Positions 59,475 through 64,000 of a stretch of DNA of 64,000 nt are shown here, one piece after another (position 1 is the stretch's first letter; each line of letters begins with the position of its first letter). The stretch covers positions 1 through 64,000 of the forward strand of contig JBNKFQ010000038.1 of assembly GCA_050289385.1 (NCBI GenBank), written 5' to 3'. The notes beneath the pieces were generated by a model. The model did no database searches. It saw only the letters and a program-made list of their open reading frames with translations, and was not told the DNA's origin. The translations under genes and the position numbers were made by a program. This DNA is from JBNKFQ01 sp050289385 (GTDB lineage Bacteria > Pseudomonadota > Gammaproteobacteria > Pseudomonadales > Porticoccaceae).

Positions 59475-60962
59475 ATGGGGCGGGACATTGCCAAACTGAC
59501 ATTTGATGATCAAACCGTCCGGTTGTTTCAGGACAAGCTGACAGACAACCTGGATGCGCTCAACCGCATGCTGGCAATGCCCGGTTTCGGAGAAGGTGAA
59601 ATCACCCTGGGTGCCGAACTTGAAATGTACATCATCGACAGTAACGGGCATGCCCTGTATGTCAATGACGAGATTCGCGAAGATTCGGCTGACCCGCAAT
59701 TGACTCTTGAGCTGAATCGTTACAACCTGGAATACAACTTCACGCCTCACAGTATTTCGGAAAAGCCTTTTCTGCAAATGGAACGGGATTTATTGCAACA
59801 ACTCCATCGCGTTGATGACCTGGCGTCAAAGTATGGCGGGCGTGTCATTCCCATTGGAATTTTGCCCACCTTGCGTAAAGCCGATTTCGGTGAAATTTCA
59901 CTGACTGATCGCGAGCGATACCGCGCTCTGCGAGAGCAACTTGTCAAGGACCGTGGTGGTCGTTTTAAAATTGATATTAATGGTCAGCGCCCTTTGCGTA
60001 TGGAGATGAATGACGTCACCCTGGAAGGTGCCAATACCTCGTTTCAGGTGCACTATCGTGTAGCGCCGAATTCTTTTTCAGATACTTACAATGCCATGCA
60101 GATGATTACGCCATTGGTATTGGCCATGAGCGCCAATTCACCCTTTTTATTTGGGCACTCTTTATGGCATGAAACACGTATACCTTTATTCAAACAGTCC
60201 ATTGATATACGCCATGCCGATCGTTATCAGTGGCATGAACCACCAAGGGTTAATTTTGGTAACGGCTGGATTGTAAATGGAGCGGAACAGTTGTTTGCAG
60301 AATCAGTTTATCTGTATAAGCCATTATTGCCCTTTTGTGATGATCAACTCCCCCTGGCTGAATTAAAACATGGGCGCATACCAAAACTGTCTGAACTGAA
60401 GCTGCAGCAAAGCACAGTTTGGTTATGGAATCGTCCGGTATATGATGAATCGGCGGGTGGTCACACCCGCATTGAAATGCGAGCCTTGCCCGCCGGGCCA
60501 ACAGCCATTGATATGGTTGCAAATGCCCTGTTAATGATTGGCCTGACAGAAGGCATAAAATCAAATCTTAAAATGCTGTTGTCGGCTGTGCCTTTTCATT
60601 TGGCAGAATATAATTTTTATCGTGGCGCCCAGTTTGGTCTGGATGCAAAAATTGTCTGGCCCAAAGCCGGGCAGTTGGGCTGTGCTGAACGTGCCTTGCA
60701 AGAAGTATTGGCAGAGTTGATGCCAATCGTCAGAGATGGTCTGCAGAGAATTGGCGTCAGTGACGAAGAAGCAGACCGCTACCTGCCGGTTATTCAGCAC
60801 CGTCTGGAAAGCGGCCAAACCGGTGCTGTTTGGCAAAGTCGTATGCTCAGAGCTCTGGAGCGCGAAAATTCCCGTCAAACAGCTTTGCATCAAATGCTTG
60901 AGCGCTATATTCAGCACAGCAAATCGAATACACCGGTATCGGAGTGGCCGCTGGACTCATGA
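59475..60962 (+). CDS. Glutamate-cysteine-ligase-like carboxylate-amine ligase
   Basis: The 495-residue protein belongs to the GCS2/GshA-like superfamily: LGAELEMYIIDSNGHALYVN (ATP/Mg glutamates), the LNRYNLEYNFTPHS block, and a central HTRIEMRALPAGPTAIDMVANALLMIGL. The family joins an amino acid to a gamma-carboxylate using ATP, the first step of glutathione synthesis in its best-known member. It overlaps the next gene (ATGA), whose product is an aspartoacylase/succinylglutamate-desuccinylase-type hydrolase. The pair may make and trim an N-acyl or gamma-glutamyl compound; glutathione itself is not assured because no gshB is present. Confidence 0.75.
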   Translation: MGRDIAKLTFDDQTVRLFQDKLTDNLDALNRMLAMPGFGEGEITLGAELEMYIIDSNGHALYVNDEIREDSADPQLTLELNRYNLEYNFTPHSISEKPFLQMERDLLQQLHRVDDLASKYGGRVIPIGILPTLRKADFGEISLTDRERYRALREQLVKDRGGRFKIDINGQRPLRMEMNDVTLEGANTSFQVHYRVAPNSFSDTYNAMQMITPLVLAMSANSPFLFGHSLWHETRIPLFKQSIDIRHADRYQWHEPPRVNFGNGWIVNGAEQLFAESVYLYKPLLPFCDDQLPLAELKHGRIPKLSELKLQQSTVWLWNRPVYDESAGGHTRIEMRALPAGPTAIDMVANALLMIGLTEGIKSNLKMLLSAVPFHLAEYNFYRGAQFGLDAKIVWPKAGQLGCAERALQEVLAELMPIVRDGLQRIGVSDEEADRYLPVIQHRLESGQTGAVWQSRMLRALERENSRQTALHQMLERYIQHSKSNTPVSEWPLDS

Positions 60963-61993
60963 ACCGGTTTGTACGACTGCATAATCCTTCACCGGAAACG
61001 ATTGCACACAGCCCCGAAGCGTTTTTACACGACCTGGGCGGGCCCACTTGCATCTGGCTGGATGGTAAAGACACATCCCGTACCCGGGTTTTGGTAACCC
61101 TGTTGCACGGCAATGAACCATCCGGACTTTACGCATTCCACCGTTGGTTAAAACAGGGGCTCACACCTGCTGTTAACCTCATGGTGTTACTGCCATCCGT
61201 TAAAGCTGCCATGACTGAACCGGTTTTCAGCTACCGGGTTTTGCCAGGGTATCGCGACTTGAATCGTTGTTTTCGACCCCCCTTTGCGGACAGCCAGGGA
61301 GAGTTGGCACATGAAATTCTGGCGTTGCTGGCCGATGTCGCCCCTGAAGCCGTGGTCGATATGCACAATACCTCCGGGTCTGGGCCAGGTTTTGCTGTCG
61401 CAGCATGTGTGGGCAGCCGACACGAGGCACTGGCGGCGCAATTTACGGACAGGCTGGTGGTAACGGATTTACGTCTGGGCGCGTTGATAGAAGTTGATCA
61501 ATACCCCTTTCCAATAGTGACAATAGAGTGTGGCGGGCGTCTGGATGCCACTGCGCATCAGTTTGCATGGGATGGCCTGTACCGTTACTTCACAGAATAC
61601 GATGTGTTTACCACGGCAAAAACCGACTGGAATCTGGATGTATTACTTAAACCGGTGCGCCTGGAGCTGGCCCCAGAGTGCCAATTCACTTATGCCGATT
61701 CACCCCTGCCCGGTTGCGATTTAGTATTGAAGCCCGATATCGAACGCCATAATTTTGGCGTTGTTGATGCTCAAACTCTGTTGGGGTGGGTGGGAGACAA
61801 GGGTCTCGCAGCATTTGTTGAGCCGGGGAAAGATGGCACTTGTGTTCTGGATGCTCTGTTGCGGGTGGAAGAGGGGCGGTTGTATCCGGCGCAGCCATTA
61901 AAACTGTTTATGATCACCACCAACAAGGAAATCGCTCGAATGGATTGCCTTTGTTATGTTGTGATCGACAGCCACGGATTCCGGCAACTGTAG
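60959..61993 (+). CDS. Succinylglutamate desuccinylase/aspartoacylase family hydrolase
   Basis: The 344-residue zinc hydrolase has the metal motif LLHGNEPSG (His and Glu ligands), RDLNRCF, AVVDMHNTSG with the third-ligand His, and the catalytic Glu in VTIECGG. These are the M14-like zinc carboxypeptidase features of AstE/AspA proteins, which remove N-acyl groups from amino acids. The ATG at 60959 overlaps the ligase stop; GTG 60944 is an alternative. It is coupled to the ligase gene and probably acts on its product or a related compound. Confidence 0.85.
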   Translation: MNRFVRLHNPSPETIAHSPEAFLHDLGGPTCIWLDGKDTSRTRVLVTLLHGNEPSGLYAFHRWLKQGLTPAVNLMVLLPSVKAAMTEPVFSYRVLPGYRDLNRCFRPPFADSQGELAHEILALLADVAPEAVVDMHNTSGSGPGFAVAACVGSRHEALAAQFTDRLVVTDLRLGALIEVDQYPFPIVTIECGGRLDATAHQFAWDGLYRYFTEYDVFTTAKTDWNLDVLLKPVRLELAPECQFTYADSPLPGCDLVLKPDIERHNFGVVDAQTLLGWVGDKGLAAFVEPGKDGTCVLDALLRVEEGRLYPAQPLKLFMITTNKEIARMDCLCYVVIDSHGFRQL

Positions 61994-62001
61994 AGACTCT
62001 T

Positions 62002-62023
62002 GAAATTATGATTAACAGGCCCT
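62002..62023. mobile_element. Relic of a family A terminal repeat
   Basis: GAAATTATGATTAACAGGCCCT matches the right terminal repeat of the family A elements (CAAATTAGTGTTAACAGGCCCT) at about 18 of 22 positions, with the last 12 identical. No matching left arm or internal hairpin is seen, so it is a solo end or a chance match. It follows the stop of the aspartoacylase-like gene by eight bases. Confidence 0.45.
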
Positions 62024-62190
62024 TGCCAGCTCTGTTGATGTACAATCGGGGCTCGGAACGGGCACTTGTAGATAGTTGTGGTGTGAATCACCTCTCATCG
62101 TCTGCCGGGAAGCGCTGGCCAACGCATGTTATGGGTTGGCCAACCAGTTATTATAGAAAACAATAATTCTGTATTTCAGGGACTCTTCAT

Positions 62191-63150
62191 TTGCATAAAC
62201 CCAATTCAACGGCCATTGTGGGCAAATCAGGTTTGATGCGGATGCTGGTGAGTATCAGCCGCCTGTTACAAGGGATTCCACTGCCATGGTGGAAGGCTCT
62301 TGCGGTTGTTGTTTTGCTGGTGATTATGGCGCAGAGTGGCGCCAGACTGTTCTGGTTATTGATGCCTTCGCCGCAAACTACCCAAACAATGGCCTATCCA
62401 CCTGTATACAAACAGGTGGACCGAAAAACGGTCGTATCTGTCGATATCGATGCCCTCAAGGTTCTGCCGTTGTTTGGCAGAGAGAACACACCTTCTGAAA
62501 ATATTGCAGTAGCGATATCGCCCGACGCAGAACTCGCCTCTGAAGAGACACAATTGTCCCTGATATTGCAGGGCGTTGTTGACAGCAGCAAGCCAACAGC
62601 GGCCAGGGCGATTATTGCCCATCAAGGCAAACAGCATGTTTATGCGCCGGGCGACAGCTTGCCGGGTGGTCATCAGGTAACCCTGACAAAAATATTGCAC
62701 GACCGGGTTATTCTCAACAATGCCGGTCGTTATGAATCGCTTCGGCTCTACGAGCAACCTGAAGAAAGTGAGCAAGTTGTGGCGTCGCATCATGAAACAA
62801 CGTCGTCTCCTGCTCAAAACGCTGTTCAAGATATTGCGCAAACGCTGGGACAGGACAGTGCGGCGGTGGAGCGCACGCTGGCCGACGTTATTCGTGTAAC
62901 GATAGCCAGAGAAGGCAATCAGTTGATCGGGTATCGAATTCAGGCGGGGCGTGACCGCGAGTTGTTTGACCGTTTCGGGTTCCAGGCAAACGATATCATT
63001 ACCAGTGTAAATGGTGTGAGCCTGAGTGATCCCAAAAAAGCGATGGCCGTTTACCGGGAAATTCGTTCAGTTCGTGCTGCCAGTTTTGAGTTACTGCGTA
63101 ATGGTGAGGCGCTCACTCTGGATGTGACTTTGGACGACAATAACGTATAA
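62191..63150 (+). CDS. gspC: Type II secretion protein GspC
   Basis: The 319-residue inner-membrane protein has one N-terminal membrane helix (ALAVVVLLVIMAQSGARLFWLL), a periplasmic homology region (LPLFG.. LILQGVV.. RAIIAHQGKQHVYAPGD.. LHDRVILNN) that contacts the GspD secretin, and a C-terminal PDZ domain (IGYRIQAGRDRELFDRFGFQANDIITSVNG). It recruits substrates to the secretin. The start TTG at 62191 has AGGGA about eight bases before it; an ATG at 62236 is possible. The upstream gap carries a probable relic of a fold-back element. Confidence 0.92.
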   Translation: MHKPNSTAIVGKSGLMRMLVSISRLLQGIPLPWWKALAVVVLLVIMAQSGARLFWLLMPSPQTTQTMAYPPVYKQVDRKTVVSVDIDALKVLPLFGRENTPSENIAVAISPDAELASEETQLSLILQGVVDSSKPTAARAIIAHQGKQHVYAPGDSLPGGHQVTLTKILHDRVILNNAGRYESLRLYEQPEESEQVVASHHETTSSPAQNAVQDIAQTLGQDSAAVERTLADVIRVTIAREGNQLIGYRIQAGRDRELFDRFGFQANDIITSVNGVSLSDPKKAMAVYREIRSVRAASFELLRNGEALTLDVTLDDNNV

Positions 63151-63161
63151 GAGAGAAGGGT

Positions 63162-64000
63162 GTGGCGAGCAAGTTTCAGAAAATGGTTTTAGTGATGGCA
63201 TTGCTGACGTGTTGCCTGGGCAGCGCGACGCATGCCGCCGATGATAGAACCTGGACCCTCAATTTCAGGGATTCCGATATTCAGGAAGTGATCAAATTTG
63301 TGGCCGACGCCACGGGTAAAACCGTTGTGATCAATCCCCTGGTCAAGGGCAAGGTAAGGGTGATCAGTACGGAACCCCTTAATAGTGAGCAACTGTACGA
63401 CCTGTTTTTATCGGTACTGGAAATCCACGGATTTACCGCTATCGAAAGCGGCAATATTGTTCGTATTATTCCCGGTAAAGAAGCCCGTTCATCACCGTCA
63501 CCGCTGTCAGACCGGAAAAATCTGGTAAACGACAGTTATATCACTCAGGTAATACCGCTGCACAACGTCTCCGCTGTCAAGGTATTGCCTGTATTGCGAC
63601 CGCTGGTGCCGCAGCAATCTCACCTGGCTGCCTATGAAGCCGGCAATGCCATCATTATCGCTGATACGGCGGCCAATATCGCCCGCATTCGCGCCCTGAT
63701 CGAACGCATAGACCAGGCTTCGGTCACCGAAACGGAGATGGTTTCGTTGCAATACGCCCAGGCGGAAGAAGTGGTGCGCATTGTTGAGAAACTGCAGTCG
63801 CGGGAAGCGGGCAAGGGGGCCGGGCCTGAAAGTCAGCAGCTTATGGTCGCCGATGCACGCACCAATTCGATATTGATTCACGGCGACGACCTTGAGCGAG
63901 AGCGCATCAGGGCCCTGATTTTGAGGCTCGATCAACCCGGGCCGCAAACCGGTAATGTCAGGGTGGTTTACCTGGAATATGCCAAAGCCGAATCGTTGGC
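63162..64000 (+). CDS. gspD: Type II secretion secretin GspD, 5' part (cut by window end)
   Basis: About 280 codons are visible, and the frame runs open to the last base. The signal peptide (MVLVMALLTCCLGSATHA) leads to the N0 domain (WTLNFRDSDIQEVIKFVADA, TGKTVVINPLVKGKVRV, SVLEIHGFTAIES) and then N1/N2-type repeats (VIPLHNVSAVKVLPVLRPLV, ANIARIRALIERID, YAQAEEVVRIVEKL). These are the periplasmic domains of the outer-membrane secretin. The GTG at 63162 follows GAGAGAAGGG; the internal ATG at 63183 is an alternative. It follows gspC by 11 bases, in the usual order. Confidence 0.93.
   Translation, partial: MASKFQKMVLVMALLTCCLGSATHAADDRTWTLNFRDSDIQEVIKFVADATGKTVVINPLVKGKVRVISTEPLNSEQLYDLFLSVLEIHGFTAIESGNIVRIIPGKEARSSPSPLSDRKNLVNDSYITQVIPLHNVSAVKVLPVLRPLVPQQSHLAAYEAGNAIIIADTAANIARIRALIERIDQASVTETEMVSLQYAQAEEVVRIVEKLQSREAGKGAGPESQQLMVADARTNSILIHGDDLERERIRALILRLDQPGPQTGNVRVVYLEYAKAESL

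Overview
The window looks like chromosome of a Gram-negative gammaproteobacterium, most likely a marine, respiratory member of the Cellvibrionales/Pseudomonas-like branch. Evidence: an Anr/Fnr-type oxygen sensor, a complete cytochrome c maturation set (ccmABCDEFG and ccmHI), the smc-zipA-ligA order known from pseudomonads, scpA-scpB-rluB, a type II secretion start (gspC-gspD), many outer-membrane TonB receptors and lipoproteins. The assignment rests on gene content and order only; no rRNA is present.

Layout. 1-6.7 kb: a lipoprotein of unknown function, anr/fnr, msrA, a lipoprotein cyclophilin, and a sulfur operon (persulfide dioxygenase plus two YeeE/YedE half-transporters). 6.7-12.4 kb: an exported amidohydrolase, a membrane-bound AraC regulator, a wrecked DUF3604 gene, a second AraC regulator, and a dipeptide epimerase. 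12.7-19.4 kb: a DUF885 hydrolase, a radical SAM protein of the ArsS (rSAM/selenodomain) type, an S10 carboxypeptidase-like protein, OsmC, and the two sugar-transferase-like genes that usually accompany ArsS, one of them broken. 19.5-27.3 kb: the ccm genes, split by a tRNA-Val/tRNA-Asp pair. 27.4-35.5 kb: smc, zipA, ligA and two small unknowns. 35.6-41.6 kb: MFS transporter, rRNA methyltransferase, DksA-like protein, DUF2520 protein, pdxJ, an SH3-domain membrane protein, yciI and a membrane protein. 41.9-53 kb: a six-gene operon that is the most unusual block here. It encodes a ThDP enzyme, two citrate-synthase-like proteins, a TonB receptor, an orphan periplasmic binding protein and a 1492-residue sensor kinase carrying three receivers, HPt, GGDEF and EAL domains. 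53-64 kb: YciO/Sua5-like protein, scpA, scpB, rluB, a large TonB receptor, a glutamate-cysteine-ligase-like enzyme with an aspartoacylase-like partner, and the start of a type II secretion operon running off the end.

A second theme is small non-coding fold-back elements. At least three unrelated sequence families occur (full copies at 3449-3731, 27445-27712, 5858-6123 and 37592-37755, a cut copy at 1-140 and a probable end relic at 62002-62023). Each full or cut copy ends only 3 to 39 bases before the start codon of the following gene. The copy at 5858-6123 has a 4-base target duplication, supplies the stop codon of the gene before it and the Shine-Dalgarno sequence of the gene after it.

The ccm genes would build c-type cytochromes under the kind of low-oxygen respiration that Anr controls; smc, scpA and scpB together make the chromosome-condensing SMC complex; the persulfide dioxygenase and YeeE proteins form one sulfur-handling unit; and the 41.9-53 kb operon is best read as a coupled metabolite-synthesis/uptake and sensing circuit feeding cyclic di-GMP, which is an inference.
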